From VXNE01 sp965248075 (GTDB lineage: Bacteria > Pseudomonadota > Gammaproteobacteria > Pseudomonadales > Azotimanducaceae), in the NCBI GenBank assembly GCA_965248075.1, contig CBDFIL010000001.1, positions 1,031,016 through 1,095,015 on the forward strand: a stretch of DNA of 64,000 nucleotides, given 5' to 3'. The translations under genes were made by a program, and so were the position numbers. Below, piece by piece: positions 35,154 to 44,061 of this stretch (positions within the stretch are counted from its first letter, which is position 1; each line of letters begins with the position of its first letter). Below the pieces are notes generated by a model. That model ran no database searches. It saw only the letters and a program-made list of their open reading frames with translations, and had not been told where the DNA came from.

Positions 35154-35507
35154 CTATTGTGGCACGCCGCCTGGCACAGACTCCTCGGGCAGCGCCTCGA
35201 CTATGTAGTCGATCGAGTCCCTGAGTTGCTCCTCGCTGCACGCCATGCAGAGGCCCATGACCGGCATGCCGGGCGGCATCCCGTCGATCACGGATCGCAG
35301 CATCGCGTCTTCGCCCTTGGCCAGACGCGGCGCCCAGGCTTCCCGATCGCCGAACTCCGGCGCTCCCGCAACGCCGGCGGCATGGCAGGAGAAGCAGTAG
35401 CGTTCGTAGGTCCGCTTGCCGGGGTGCTCGGCGGGGGCGTCCCGGTCGCAAGCCGGCAACCACGCGAGGAGCACGGCGAGAGCGAGGGTCTGTATCGTGG
35501 TCTTCAT
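35154..35507 (-). CDS. c5-like monohaem cytochrome c (lipoprotein)
   Basis: 117 residues. The signal ends in a lipobox-like LPAC (LAVLLAWLPACDRD). One haem site is CFSCH. The methionine ligand is probably in PPGMPVMG. GLCMACSEEQLRDSIDYIVE is the extra cysteine pair and C-terminal helix typical of cytochrome c5. It is an envelope electron carrier. The gene stands alone, after the omega-amidase operon on the same strand. Confidence 0.83.
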   Translation of the reverse strand: MKTTIQTLALAVLLAWLPACDRDAPAEHPGKRTYERYCFSCHAAGVAGAPEFGDREAWAPRLAKGEDAMLRSVIDGMPPGMPVMGLCMACSEEQLRDSIDYIVEALPEESVPGGVPQ

Positions 35508-35574
35508 CAGCGCATTGTTCCGCACCTTGATGACGCGGGAGACCGGTGCCGCGTCGCCCGTTGCCTACGAATTC

Positions 35575-35604
35575 GGGACGGGACGCCACGAGGGCGTCCC
35601 CTAC
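35575..35604. repeat. single REP supplying the omega-amidase stop codon
   Basis: GGGACGCCACGAGGGCGTCCC hairpin closed by CTAC, i.e. a GTAG head on the minus strand whose TAG ends the gene starting at 36368. Confidence 0.8.
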
Positions 35605-36368
35605 CCCTGCAGTTGGAAGTTGTCCGCGTCCCGCCACGCGGGAAACGCGGCACGATAGCGATCGAGGCCCTGCCTGTCCAACCGCACATGCACCAGTTGC
35701 TCGTCGTCGAATACCTCGACCAGCGGCGTCCCCTGGAAGTCGTACACCGCCGTACCGCCCCGGTAGACCACGCCGTTGCCGTCGGTCCCCACGCGGTTGA
35801 CGCCGATCGCGAAACACTGGTTCTCGATGGCCCGCGCCCGCAGCAGGCCGTTCCAGTGCGCCTGCCGGGCCGCCGGCCAGTTTGCCGGGTAGATGAGGAC
35901 GTCGTAGTCGCCCCGGTTGCGCGACCAGACCGGGAAACGCAGGTCGTAGCAGATGAGCGGGCACGCACGCCAGTCTTCGAGACACACGACCACACGCTCC
36001 GCCCCGGCGTCGTAGTGCTCGTGCTCCCCCGCCATGCGAAAGCGGTGCCGCTTGTCGTAGGTGGTCGCCGTCCCGTCCGGCGCCATCCAGACGAGTCGAT
36101 TGAACCAGCGCTCGCCCGCGCGGATGACGACGCTGCCGACGAGCACGGCGTCGAGTGCCGCGGCGCGCTCCCGCAGCCAGGCCACCGTCGGACCGTCCAT
36201 GGTCTCCGCGACTTCCCGCGAGTCCATGGTGAAGCCGGTGCTGAACATCTCCGGCAGCACGACGAGGTCGGTATCCGGCTCGACCTGCTCGAACCAGGCA
36301 TCGAAGCGCCGACGGTTCGCCGCGGCGTCGTGCCAGTCGGTTTCGGTCTGGACGAGGGCGATCTTCAC
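35601..36368 (-). CDS. nitrilase-superfamily omega-amidase (YafV/NIT2-like)
   Basis: 255 residues. The nitrilase triad is E40 (VVLPEMFSTGF), K106 (TYDKRHRF) and C140 (LICYDLRFP). It fits omega-amidases that hydrolyse alpha-ketoglutaramate or alpha-ketosuccinamate. The GTG start overlaps the aminotransferase stop (GTGA), and this coupling matches the methionine-salvage transaminase/omega-amidase pair. The stop comes from a REP head. Confidence 0.9.
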   Translation of the reverse strand: MKIALVQTETDWHDAAANRRRFDAWFEQVEPDTDLVVLPEMFSTGFTMDSREVAETMDGPTVAWLRERAAALDAVLVGSVVIRAGERWFNRLVWMAPDGTATTYDKRHRFRMAGEHEHYDAGAERVVVCLEDWRACPLICYDLRFPVWSRNRGDYDVLIYPANWPAARQAHWNGLLRARAIENQCFAIGVNRVGTDGNGVVYRGGTAVYDFQGTPLVEVFDDEQLVHVRLDRQGLDRYRAAFPAWRDADNFQLQG

Positions 36369-37462
36369 AGCTGACAGAGGATCTCGGCCGCTCGCGCCAG
36401 CGTCTCGTCGTCCTTCGCAAAGCAGAAGCGCAGGAACCGCTGGTTCGGGGGATCGGCGTAGAACACGGACACCGGAATCGATGCGATCTTGTGTTCCACC
36501 GTGAGACGCCGGGCGAGGTCGACATCGGCTTCGTTGCTGACGGCGGAGTAGTCGAGCAACTGGAAGAAGGTTCCCGCCGAGGGCGTCAACCCGAAACGCG
36601 ACTCCGCCAGCAGGCCGTTGAACAGGTCGCGCTTGCCCTGATAGAAGCCGCCGAGCTCGCGGTGATGTTCGGGGCAGCGCTCGAGGAAATCCGCGATGCC
36701 GTACTGCAGCGGCGTCGGCGTGGTGAAGTTCACCCACTGGTGGATGCCGCGGAACTCCCGGGTCAGCGCCGCGGGGGCCACGCAGTAGCCGACCTTCCAG
36801 CCCGTCGCGTGGTAGGTCTTGCCGAACGAGGACACCACGAAGCTGCGCTCGAAGAGCACCGGGTCCAGGATCATGCTCTCGTGGCGACGCCCGTCGAAGA
36901 CGATGTGTTCGTAGACCTCGTCGGAAACGATGTAGAGGTCCCGCTCCGCGACGATGTCCGCGAGTGCTGTGGTGTCCTCGGCCGTCCACGCACCGCCGGT
37001 CGGATTGTGCGGCGTGTTGACGACGATGAGCCGCGTGCGGTCGTTCACGGCGTCGCGCACCCGGTCCCAGTCCGGTCGGAACGTCGGCGCCGTCAGCGGC
37101 AGGCGCAACGGCACGCCGCCGTTCAGGTCCACCACCGGGCGGTACGCGTCGTACGCCGGGTCGAAGAGGATGACCTCGTCGCCGGAATGCACGACGGCGG
37201 TCATGGCACAGTAGAGGGCTTCCGTACCCCCGGAGGTCACCGTCACCTCGGTCTCGGGATCGACGCGCCGGCCGTAGAGATCCAGGACTTTGCCGGCGAT
37301 CCCCTCGCGCAGCCGCTCGATGCCGGCCATCGGCGGATACTGGTTGTAGCCGTGGGTCAGGTAGTAGCCGACCCGTTCGAGCAGTTGCGGCGGCGCATCG
37401 AAGTCCGGGAACCCCTGCGAGAGGTTCATCGCCCCTTCGTCCGCCGCGAGCTTCGACATCAC
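36365..37462 (-). CDS. methionine/glutamine-type aminotransferase (YbdL-like), N-terminus frameshifted
   Basis: 365 residues of a fold-type-I PLP transaminase, strongly like E. coli YbdL: NLSQGFPDF, YNQYPPMAGIERLREGI, TVTSGGTEALYCAMTA, NTPHNPTGG, SDEVYEHIVFDG, and the PLP lysine K215 in SSFGKTYHATGWKVGY. Homologues begin with a SKLP..GTTIF block. Here GTTIFTVMSK is in frame but upstream of the GTG/ATG start, and IASKLP lies in another frame, so a base appears lost near 37486. The product transaminates methionine-like amino acids with a glutamine-type donor whose ketoacid the downstream omega-amidase removes. Confidence 0.87.
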   Translation of the reverse strand: MMSKLAADEGAMNLSQGFPDFDAPPQLLERVGYYLTHGYNQYPPMAGIERLREGIAGKVLDLYGRRVDPETEVTVTSGGTEALYCAMTAVVHSGDEVILFDPAYDAYRPVVDLNGGVPLRLPLTAPTFRPDWDRVRDAVNDRTRLIVVNTPHNPTGGAWTAEDTTALADIVAERDLYIVSDEVYEHIVFDGRRHESMILDPVLFERSFVVSSFGKTYHATGWKVGYCVAPAALTREFRGIHQWVNFTTPTPLQYGIADFLERCPEHHRELGGFYQGKRDLFNGLLAESRFGLTPSAGTFFQLLDYSAVSNEADVDLARRLTVEHKIASIPVSVFYADPPNQRFLRFCFAKDDETLARAAEILCQL

Positions 37463-37549
37463 GGTGAAGATCGTGGTGCCCTCGTCGGCAGCTTGCTCGC
37501 GATCCGCAAGGCGTGCGTTCCCTCCAAACCGTCCCGGGCGGCGGCCGTG

Positions 37550-38956
37550 TCAGCCGTTGTACTTCCAGTTGCCATGGAAACCGTAGGGCACCCGATGGGG
37601 CAGTTCCGCACAGGCGATGGGCCCGTCCGCCACGTTGGTCGCATCCAGGAACAGCAGGTCGCTGCGATTCTCCGCAGCCCGGTAGACGACGCTCAGCAGG
37701 TAGCCGTCGCCCTCCTCGGCGTCCTGCGAGCGCGGCACGAATACCGGCTCGCCCGTGACATCGCCCTCGGGGAGCACGTATTCGTTGCGCCGGCCCTTGG
37801 CGAAATCGTGGTGCGCGACGGCGTTGAAGCCCATACCGGGCGCCATTCCGATCGCGGCGCCGTAGTAGCCATGGCGGTAACCGTTGCCCGCGAAGCGCTC
37901 GTCGAGCCGCGGAAACTCACCGGTGACGTCGTCGAGATAGCGGCGCCGGATGCCGTTCGAGTTGTCCGCGAGATCGATGACCCATTCGCAGAGGCGCGCG
38001 TTGGCCTTCGCCGGGTCCGTCGGAGTGCCGTCCACGTTCGGAAAGAGCGGCGCCTCCTCGAACTGCATGACGTGGGCGACGATGCGGTCGCCCTCGGTGT
38101 ACGCGTTCATGGGGTGAAACACGAAGCAGGGGTCCGTCTCGAACCAGCGAATGTCCTCTACCGACCCGTCCCGTCGCATGACGCCCACGTGGGTGCCCTT
38201 GTCCGGCTCCCAGGCGAACGGCGGCTGGCCGCGCATCGCGCGCTCCATGCTGCCCGTGAGGGGGAAGATCGGGAACAGGACGTGTTCGTCGGTGGCGATG
38301 AAGTCGTGCACCATGCTGGCGAACGGCGCCTGGAAGCGCTCGGAACGCGTGAGCACGCCATCCCGGTCCACCGTCTGGTAGCTCATCCCCGGCGAGAAGA
38401 CGCCGTCTGCCATGTAGCCGAAGAAGAGCATCTCGCCCGTCTTCGGATCCATCTTCGGATGCGCCGTCATCGGACCTTCGAGGCGGCCGTCGAACCGCCA
38501 GGCGCCTTTCGACTCGAGGCTTTCCGCGTCGATCTCGAACGGCGCGTGTCCTTCCTCGAGGGCCAGGAGCTTGCCGCCATGCCAGACGACGTTGGTGTTG
38601 GCGAGGCCGTCCTCGGTGACCCCCTGCGCCATGGGATCGCTCTCCATCGGGTTGAACGGGCTGAACAGGCTCCGGCCTTCCCGCCGCTCCAGGGTCCACT
38701 TGACTGTGCGCGCCCAGCGGTTGCGGTACCGCACGCGCCCGTCGCGGATCTGGAACATGTGCAGCATGCCGTCGCCGGCGAACCAGTGGTGTCCGCCACG
38801 CGGCGGGAACTGCGGATCGGGGCCGTTGCGGTAGTAGGTGATGTCGAGGCTCGCCGGCAGCTCGCCGCGCACGACCATGTCGTCGATGTCGCACTCCATG
38901 CGCAGCGGCGCGAAGTTGCCCGTGAGTTGGGGATGATCCGGATACGGTGTGGTCAC
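37550..38956 (-). CDS. carotenoid cleavage oxygenase family protein
   Basis: 468 residues of the RPE65/carotenoid oxygenase family, non-haem Fe(II) seven-bladed propellers. The four iron histidines are in MTAHPKMDP, MVHDFIAT, CFVFHPMNAY and YGFHGNWKYNG at the C-terminus. NGPDPQFPPRGGHHWFAGDGMLH is the usual N-terminal block. It could cleave carotenoids, or stilbenes and other lignin-like phenols. The aminotransferase follows 87 bp downstream on the same strand. Confidence 0.92.
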   Translation of the reverse strand: MTTPYPDHPQLTGNFAPLRMECDIDDMVVRGELPASLDITYYRNGPDPQFPPRGGHHWFAGDGMLHMFQIRDGRVRYRNRWARTVKWTLERREGRSLFSPFNPMESDPMAQGVTEDGLANTNVVWHGGKLLALEEGHAPFEIDAESLESKGAWRFDGRLEGPMTAHPKMDPKTGEMLFFGYMADGVFSPGMSYQTVDRDGVLTRSERFQAPFASMVHDFIATDEHVLFPIFPLTGSMERAMRGQPPFAWEPDKGTHVGVMRRDGSVEDIRWFETDPCFVFHPMNAYTEGDRIVAHVMQFEEAPLFPNVDGTPTDPAKANARLCEWVIDLADNSNGIRRRYLDDVTGEFPRLDERFAGNGYRHGYYGAAIGMAPGMGFNAVAHHDFAKGRRNEYVLPEGDVTGEPVFVPRSQDAEEGDGYLLSVVYRAAENRSDLLFLDATNVADGPIACAELPHRVPYGFHGNWKYNG

Positions 38957-38998
38957 GGGTTCTCCTGGGTTGAGGCGGCGCGTGGGGGCGACACTCTA

Positions 38999-39154
38999 TC
39001 ACTGCCGTCGACCCGGCGACGACGCGGAATCGGCATCGAACAGGCGGGGTATCTGCGCCGCGAACCACAGCGCCATGGCCCCGCCACCGACATCCATCCC
39101 CGTGCCGAAGCTCCTCGCGTGGAACAAATCCGCTCGCGGCCGATTCGACGGATT
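38999..39154 (-). pseudogene. C-terminal fragment of a GH88/105-like hydrolase
   Basis: Fifty codons ending in TGA translate to ...FGTGMDVGGGAMALWFAAQI.... This closely matches the C-terminus of the intact gene at 39661-40632 (FSTGTDSRGGAMALWFAVEM). Upstream sequence is replaced by the BIME starting at 39155. It is a decayed paralogue with only its tail left. Confidence 0.72.
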
Positions 39155-39277
39155 GTAGGGGCGACCCTTGTGGTCGCCCGTCTCGAATCGTGTACGGCAT
39201 TCGAGAACGGGACGGGACAAGCCCGGTCCCGTTCCTGCATGAATTCGAGAACGGGACGGGACAAGCCCGTCCCCTAC
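39155..39277. repeat. composite of three REP hairpins
   Basis: GTAGGGGCGACCCTTGTGGT hairpin, then two successive GGGACGGGACAAGCCCGTCCC-type hairpins (the first with an extra G), separated by copies of the GAATTCGAGAACGGGACGG linker, closed by CTAC. The 334-bp gap 38957-39290 holds this and the fragment before it. Confidence 0.85.
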
Positions 39278-39290
39278 AACGCCCGCCGCC

Positions 39291-39659
39291 TCAGGGCAGC
39301 CGTATGGGACGGCAGTCCGACGTGCAGGCGCCGGCGCCCCCGGGTTGGGGCTCGCCGGGGCGGTGGAAGACAGCCTTGGACAGCTCGATGGATGCGGTCG
39401 GCTCGGGCTCGCCCTGTTCCACCTGGCGCACGGTGCCATTCACGATGATCGCGTACCCGCCCGGCTGCATCGGCGGCCATAGGAAGGAGACCACGGGACG
39501 GACCCGCACGTTGTGCGCTGCACTCTTGCTCAAGGGGCAGGTCAGCACGCCATCACCCAGGGCCACTCGCGTATGACTAGTGTGCGGGCCGTCTTCGCCG
39601 ACCGTCAGCAAGTACGGCCGGTCGCCGTATTGATCGATCGCGTCACCGATCGAGGTCAT
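39291..39659 (-). CDS. PNPOx-like flavin/split-barrel protein
   Basis: 122 residues. IDQYGDRPYLLTVGEDGPHTSHTRVAL and LSKSAAHNVRVRPVVSFLWPP fit the FMN-binding split barrel of pyridoxamine-phosphate-oxidase-like proteins. The cysteine pair near the end (GACTSDC) is unusual. The start lies one base after the stop of the GH88/105-like gene, so they are co-transcribed. The specific function is unknown. Confidence 0.65.
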   Translation of the reverse strand: MTSIGDAIDQYGDRPYLLTVGEDGPHTSHTRVALGDGVLTCPLSKSAAHNVRVRPVVSFLWPPMQPGGYAIIVNGTVRQVEQGEPEPTASIELSKAVFHRPGEPQPGGAGACTSDCRPIRLP

Positions 39660-39660
39660 G

Positions 39661-40632
39661 TCATCCTCCCGGCGTGATCCCGCGCCCTGGCGTTGCGATG
39701 CCCTCCTCGATCAACTCTATCATCTCGACCGCAAACCAGAGCGCCATCGCCCCGCCACGGGAGTCCGTCCCGGTGCTGAACGGCCGCTCTGCGTACGCCT
39801 CGCGGGCCTCGAGGGGTCCCGTGCCGACACACACCTGGTCCAACTCGCCGCCAGGGCCGATGCGGGCTGCCGCACCCTCCCAGGCCCGTTCGACCGTGGA
39901 CCACCACGGATCGTCCGGCAGCAGGCCCTCGCGCAGGCCCCGTGCCACGGCAACCCCGATCATGGTCGTGGCGCTGTGTTCGAGATAGGTCGCGGAGTGG
40001 TCGATGAGCTGTCGCCACATGCCCGAGCCGTCCTGGTGCCCCCCCAGCGCGGACAGGTGCTCGAGGTGGGCCGACAGCAATTCCTCCGCCCCGGAAGTGC
40101 CCAGGTGCGAGAGCGCCTCCGCGAAGCCGAGAGCGGCGAAGGCATTGCCCCGGCCCCAGAAGTACGGGGACGCGTGGCAGTGCCAGTAGAGGCCGTTCGG
40201 CTGGCGGGTGTCCACCGAGCGCAGGAACTCGATCAGCCGGCGCCGGTAGGACGCCTCGCCGGTGACGGCGTGGGCACGTCCGAGCAGCGTTCCGGCAAAG
40301 AAGAAGTCCTCCACGCGGATGTCGGGGTCGGGCACGAAACGATCGGCCTGGTGGATGAGGAAGTCGCGGTACCGCGGGTCCCCGGTAGCCGCGAACAATT
40401 CGTCCGCAAAACAGGCCACCGCCAGGCAGGGCGCCCAGTCCGGTACGGTGTCCGGCGCCGCCACCACGGGCTCGGCGAGACGCACCAGGTCGTCGACGAC
40501 CTCCGCGTCGGGACCCGCAAGCCGCAGCCGGGCCAGGAAGGCGACCCCGGTGGGGTACATCGGCGGCGACTCGACGGCCTGGCCATACATGCCGGCCAGA
40601 CGCTCGGCGACAGGTCGCGGATCGATGTTCAC
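39661..40632 (-). CDS. GH88/GH105-like (alpha/alpha)6-barrel protein
   Basis: 323 residues from GTG. The pattern ACFADELFAATGDPRYRDFLIHQ, LYWHCHASPYFWGRGNAFAALGFAEAL (WGRGN) and the closing GGAMALWFAVEMIEL is that of unsaturated rhamnogalacturonyl/glucuronyl hydrolases of the YteR type. There is no signal peptide, so it is cytoplasmic. A truncated paralogue lies at 38999-39154. The substrate is unknown; no other pectin-degrading genes are near. Confidence 0.72.
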   Translation of the reverse strand: MNIDPRPVAERLAGMYGQAVESPPMYPTGVAFLARLRLAGPDAEVVDDLVRLAEPVVAAPDTVPDWAPCLAVACFADELFAATGDPRYRDFLIHQADRFVPDPDIRVEDFFFAGTLLGRAHAVTGEASYRRRLIEFLRSVDTRQPNGLYWHCHASPYFWGRGNAFAALGFAEALSHLGTSGAEELLSAHLEHLSALGGHQDGSGMWRQLIDHSATYLEHSATTMIGVAVARGLREGLLPDDPWWSTVERAWEGAAARIGPGGELDQVCVGTGPLEAREAYAERPFSTGTDSRGGAMALWFAVEMIELIEEGIATPGRGITPGG

Positions 40633-40657
40633 CTGACCTCCGGATATCCCGTGGAAT

Positions 40658-40685
40658 GTAGGGGCGACCCTCGTGGTCGCCCGTC
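40658..40685. repeat. single REP
   Basis: GTAGGGGCGACCCTCGTGGT hairpin 25 bases upstream of the GH88/105-like start codon, so it lies in that gene's 5' region. Confidence 0.75.
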
Positions 40686-40693
40686 TCTCATCC

Positions 40694-40822
40694 TTGCATG
40701 GAACAAACGTCGGCGGGAGCGAAGCGACCGGTGACGGTTGGTCCATGGGAGGTCGGTGTGGCTGGGCCGGAGGCGGCGCCGATGCCGAGCGGCAGCGAGG
40801 CACCGGACCGGCTTTGGGGCGC
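40694..40822. repeat. dispersed 130-bp repeat family C, copy 1
   Basis: It begins TTGCATGGAACAAACG, contains GAGCGAAGCGACCGG, GTGTGGCTGGGCCGGAGGC and GAGCGGCAGCGAGGC, and ends GGCTTTGGGGCG. Related copies are at 44062-44192 and 54191-54314. It has palindromic sections and no ORF. Confidence 0.7.
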
Positions 40823-40837
40823 TTGCATGAATTCGAA

Positions 40838-40864
40838 GCGGGACGGGACAAGCCCGTCCCCTAC
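40838..40864. repeat. single REP
   Basis: GGGACGGGACAAGCCCGTCCC hairpin closed by CTAC, after a GCATGAATTCGAAGC linker, 57 bases before the sulfatase start. Confidence 0.8.
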
Positions 40865-40921
40865 ATGGCGTACCGCGGAACCGCGTCGTAGCATGGGCGG
40901 GAATCCGCTCGAGAGGAACGC

Positions 40922-42442
40922 ATGAACGAACCCGCCAGGCGCCCGCAGCGCGCCATCGTCATCCTGCTGGACAGCCTCAACCGCCACATGATCGGGGACT
41001 ACGGCGGCACCGAGTTCGAGACCCCGAACATCGACCGCTTCGCGCAACGGGCCGTGCGCTTCGAGCGCCACTTCACGGGCTCCCTGCCCTGCATGCCGGC
41101 GCGCCACGACATCCTCTGCGGCGCGCTCGACTTTCTGTGGAAGCCGTGGGGCTCCATCGAACTCTGGGAAGAACCGATCACCGCGCACCTGCGGCGCGAC
41201 GGCGTGACGACCATGCTGGTGACGGACCATCCGCACCTGTTCGAGGCCGGCGGCGAGAACTACCACACCGACTTCTACGCCTGGAACTACCTGCGCGGCC
41301 ACGAGGGCGATCCCTGGAAGTCGCGCCCGGACAACACATGGATGGGCGCCCCGGCCCTGCCGGCCACCCGGGCGCAGTTCCACTACGACGAGTCGCGCAC
41401 CTGGTTCCGCCGGGAACTCGATTTCCCCGGCCCCAGGACGATGCAGGCGACGGCCGACTGGGTCGACGAGAACGCGGCGCACTTCGACCGCTTCCTGCTG
41501 TTCGTCGACGAGTTCGACCCGCATGAGCCGTTCGACACCCCGGCGCCCTGGGTGAACCGCTACGACGACACCTGGCAGGACGACGTGATGATCTGGCCGC
41601 CGTACACGGTGCGCGGCGTCGAGCGCGGCGTCATCACGGAGCGCGAGGCGCGCCACGTGCGCTGCAACTACGGCTCGAAGCTCTCCATGATCGATCACTG
41701 GTTCGGCAAGGTGCTCGACGCCATCGACCGGCAGGACCTGTGGGACGACACCATGGTGGTCCTCTGCACGGACCACGGCCACTACCTCGGCGAGAAGGAC
41801 CTGTTCGGCAAACCCATGGTCCCGCAGTACGAGCCGCTCGGACACACACCGCTCTACATCCACTACCCCGGCATCGAGCCCCATCGCGTCGACGCACTCA
41901 CGACGAACGTCGACATCAACGCGACGCTGTGCGACGTGTTCGGCGTGCACCCGAACCATCGCACGCACGGCAAATCGCTCGTGCCCCTGCTGGACGGCAG
42001 CGCCGACTCGGTGCGCGAGTGGGCGCTGGGCGGAATTTTCGGCAACTGGGTGCAGGTCCACGACGGGCGGCGCAAGTACGCGCGCGCACCCGCGACCTCG
42101 CCGTTCCCGCTGTCGATGTGGTCGAACCGCTGGTCCACCATGCCGATCCACCGCTTCGACCCGACGTTTCCCAAACCGGACCGGCGCGCCCGACTCGACT
42201 TCATGCCCGGCACCGACATTCCGGTGCTGCGCCAGCCCTTCGCCGCAGGCGACCCGCTGCCTTACTGGTGCGCCCGGCCGCGCGTCGGCGAGCACCACCT
42301 GTACGACATCGACAACGACCCCACCGAAGACGAGAACCGTCTCGGCGGCACCGACGAGGCCGACATGGTGGAATTGCTGCGCGAGGGGCTGCAGGCGGTG
42401 GAAGCGCCGGCGGACCAGTTCGAGCGACTCGGGGTGGCCTGA
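40922..42442 (+). CDS. sulfatase (formylglycine-dependent)
   Basis: 506 residues, alkaline-phosphatase-like fold. The metal-binding N-terminus is AIVILLDSLNRHMIGDYG. The sulfatase signature is C57-M-P-A-R, whose cysteine becomes formylglycine. VLCTDHGHYLGEKDLFGKP supplies the D-H metal ligands. No signal peptide, so it is probably cytoplasmic or matured unusually. It may act on small sulfate esters or phosphonates. The LLM oxidoreductase follows 35 bp downstream, suggesting one catabolic operon with the HIT gene. Confidence 0.88.
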   Translation: MNEPARRPQRAIVILLDSLNRHMIGDYGGTEFETPNIDRFAQRAVRFERHFTGSLPCMPARHDILCGALDFLWKPWGSIELWEEPITAHLRRDGVTTMLVTDHPHLFEAGGENYHTDFYAWNYLRGHEGDPWKSRPDNTWMGAPALPATRAQFHYDESRTWFRRELDFPGPRTMQATADWVDENAAHFDRFLLFVDEFDPHEPFDTPAPWVNRYDDTWQDDVMIWPPYTVRGVERGVITEREARHVRCNYGSKLSMIDHWFGKVLDAIDRQDLWDDTMVVLCTDHGHYLGEKDLFGKPMVPQYEPLGHTPLYIHYPGIEPHRVDALTTNVDINATLCDVFGVHPNHRTHGKSLVPLLDGSADSVREWALGGIFGNWVQVHDGRRKYARAPATSPFPLSMWSNRWSTMPIHRFDPTFPKPDRRARLDFMPGTDIPVLRQPFAAGDPLPYWCARPRVGEHHLYDIDNDPTEDENRLGGTDEADMVELLREGLQAVEAPADQFERLGVA

Positions 42443-42477
42443 GCCAGCCCGCAACACGACCACTTCAAGGAGCAGCC

Positions 42478-43545
42478 ATGAAAGTCATCACCGGCGTCGG
42501 CGGTTGGCCGGCCACCATCCCCGCACAGGCGCAGGCGGCAGAGGCCGCCGGCTTCGACTGCATCACCTGCGGCGAACTCGACCACGACTCGATCATGATC
42601 ATGACCGTGGCGGCGACGGCCACCAGCCGCATCGCCCTGCAGACCTCCGTGACCATCGCCTTCCCGCGCAGTCCCTTCGTGCTCGCGATGGAAGCCTGGG
42701 ACCTGCAGCACCTGTCCGGCGGGCGTTTCTGTCTCGGTCTCGGCAGCCAGGTGAAGGGCCACAACGAGCGCCGCTTCGGCGGCACCTGGTCGCCGCCGGC
42801 GCCGCGCATGCGCGAGTACATCCGCATGCTGCATGCCGTGTGGGACTCCTGGCAGGACGGTAAACCCGCGGAGTTCCTCGGCAAGCAATACACCTACACG
42901 CTCATGACGCCGAACTTCAATGCCGGGCCCATCGAGTTCGATCGCCCGAAGGTCGGGCTCGCCATCGTCGGCCCCGGCATGGCCCGGGTGACCGGCGAAG
43001 TCGCGGACGTCGCCATGCCGCACGGCGGCATCATGTCGGACCAGTACATGCGCGCGGTGCTGCTGCCCGCCATCCAGACCGGGCTGGAGCGCTCCGGGCG
43101 CACCTGGGACGACATCGAGGTCGCCGAGAGCGGCTATCTCATCCTCGGCGAGAACGACAGCGAGATAGAGCAGAAGGCCCTCGGCATGCGCCGCACGCTG
43201 TCGTTCTACGGATCCACGCGCACGTATCACAAGGTGCTGGCCCTGCATGGCCTCACGGAACTCGGCATGAAGCTGCACGCGCTCTCCCTGCGAGGAAAGT
43301 GGGACGAGATGCGCGACACCGTGACCGTCGACGACATCCTGACCCTCGCCCAGACCGCCACCTACGACGGCCTGCCGGATTTCCTCCGCGAACACCGCGA
43401 GTACGCGTCGCGCGCGAGCCTCGGCGGCATCCCACAGGACACGCCGGAGCAGGAAGAGCGGTTCCGGGATATTTTGGCGCGGGTGCAGGCGGTCGAGACC
43501 CCGGGCGTGCCCAGGGGCATGGAGATGTCGGCGACCCCGGCCTGA
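42478..43545 (+). CDS. LLM-class (F420-dependent type) oxidoreductase
   Basis: 355 residues of the luciferase-like TIM-barrel family. The N-terminus GVGGWPATIPAQAQAAEAAGFDCI, AFPRSPFVLAMEAWDLQHLSGG and FCLGLGSQVKGHNERRFGG are close to the TIGR03617-type F420-dependent group. AAGGAGC precedes the ATG. It is the second LLM enzyme in the window. Several proteobacteria carry these genes without proven F420; the cofactor remains open. Confidence 0.88.
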   Translation: MKVITGVGGWPATIPAQAQAAEAAGFDCITCGELDHDSIMIMTVAATATSRIALQTSVTIAFPRSPFVLAMEAWDLQHLSGGRFCLGLGSQVKGHNERRFGGTWSPPAPRMREYIRMLHAVWDSWQDGKPAEFLGKQYTYTLMTPNFNAGPIEFDRPKVGLAIVGPGMARVTGEVADVAMPHGGIMSDQYMRAVLLPAIQTGLERSGRTWDDIEVAESGYLILGENDSEIEQKALGMRRTLSFYGSTRTYHKVLALHGLTELGMKLHALSLRGKWDEMRDTVTVDDILTLAQTATYDGLPDFLREHREYASRASLGGIPQDTPEQEERFRDILARVQAVETPGVPRGMEMSATPA

Positions 43546-43555
43546 CGCGCCGCCC

Positions 43556-43978
43556 ATGGCGTACGACCCCGACAACGTCTTCGCGAAGATCCTCCGGGGC
43601 GAAGCGAACGCGCACATCGTGCTCGACGAGGAGCACTGCGTCGCCTTCATGGACCTGATGCCGCAGAGCCCCGGGCATACGCTGGTCATCTCGCGCCAAC
43701 CGGCCGAGAACATCTTCGACCTGGACCCCACCGCCTGGGCGGAGGTCGCGGCGACGACCCAGCGCGTCGCCCGGGCCGTCCAGGCGGCCTTCCGTCCCGC
43801 CGGCATGGCGCTGATCCAACTGAACGGTCGCGATGCCGGACAGACGGTGTTCCACCTGCACTGCCACGTCATCCCGCGGTACGAAGGCGAAGGGTTGGCG
43901 TTCCAGGCGCGTGCCATGGCGGACCCCGAGGAGTTGCGCGAGCACGCGGCGCGGATTCGGGCGGAGTTGGGGGCATAA
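43556..43978 (+). CDS. HIT-family nucleotide hydrolase
   Basis: 140 residues. The histidine triad is HLHCHVIPR, preceded by LIQLNGRDAGQTVFHLH, with ILRGEANAHIVLDEEHCVAFMD at the N-terminus. It resembles bacterial HinT/FHIT-like proteins acting on nucleoside phosphoramidates or dinucleotides. It lies ten bases after the LLM gene, in the same operon. Confidence 0.9.
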   Translation: MAYDPDNVFAKILRGEANAHIVLDEEHCVAFMDLMPQSPGHTLVISRQPAENIFDLDPTAWAEVAATTQRVARAVQAAFRPAGMALIQLNGRDAGQTVFHLHCHVIPRYEGEGLAFQARAMADPEELREHAARIRAELGA

Positions 43979-44061
43979 GGGCGGGCCTGGCGGCGTCCCT
44001 CGTGATCGCCCGTTTCGAAACCGTGCATGATTTGGGCACGGGCCGCCACAAGGGCGGCCCC
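43979..44061. repeat. degenerate BIME after the HIT gene
   Basis: GGGCGGGCCTGGCGGCGTCC and GGGCCGCCACAAGGGCGGCCC hairpins with a CGTGCATGATTTGGGC linker. The GTAG heads are lost. Confidence 0.6.

Noticed and set aside
36491..39448. Very long plus-strand open frame (985 codons)
   Set aside because: It runs antisense through the aminotransferase and carotenoid oxygenase genes; its product is Arg/Val/His-rich without any motif, typical of the complement of GC-rich genes.
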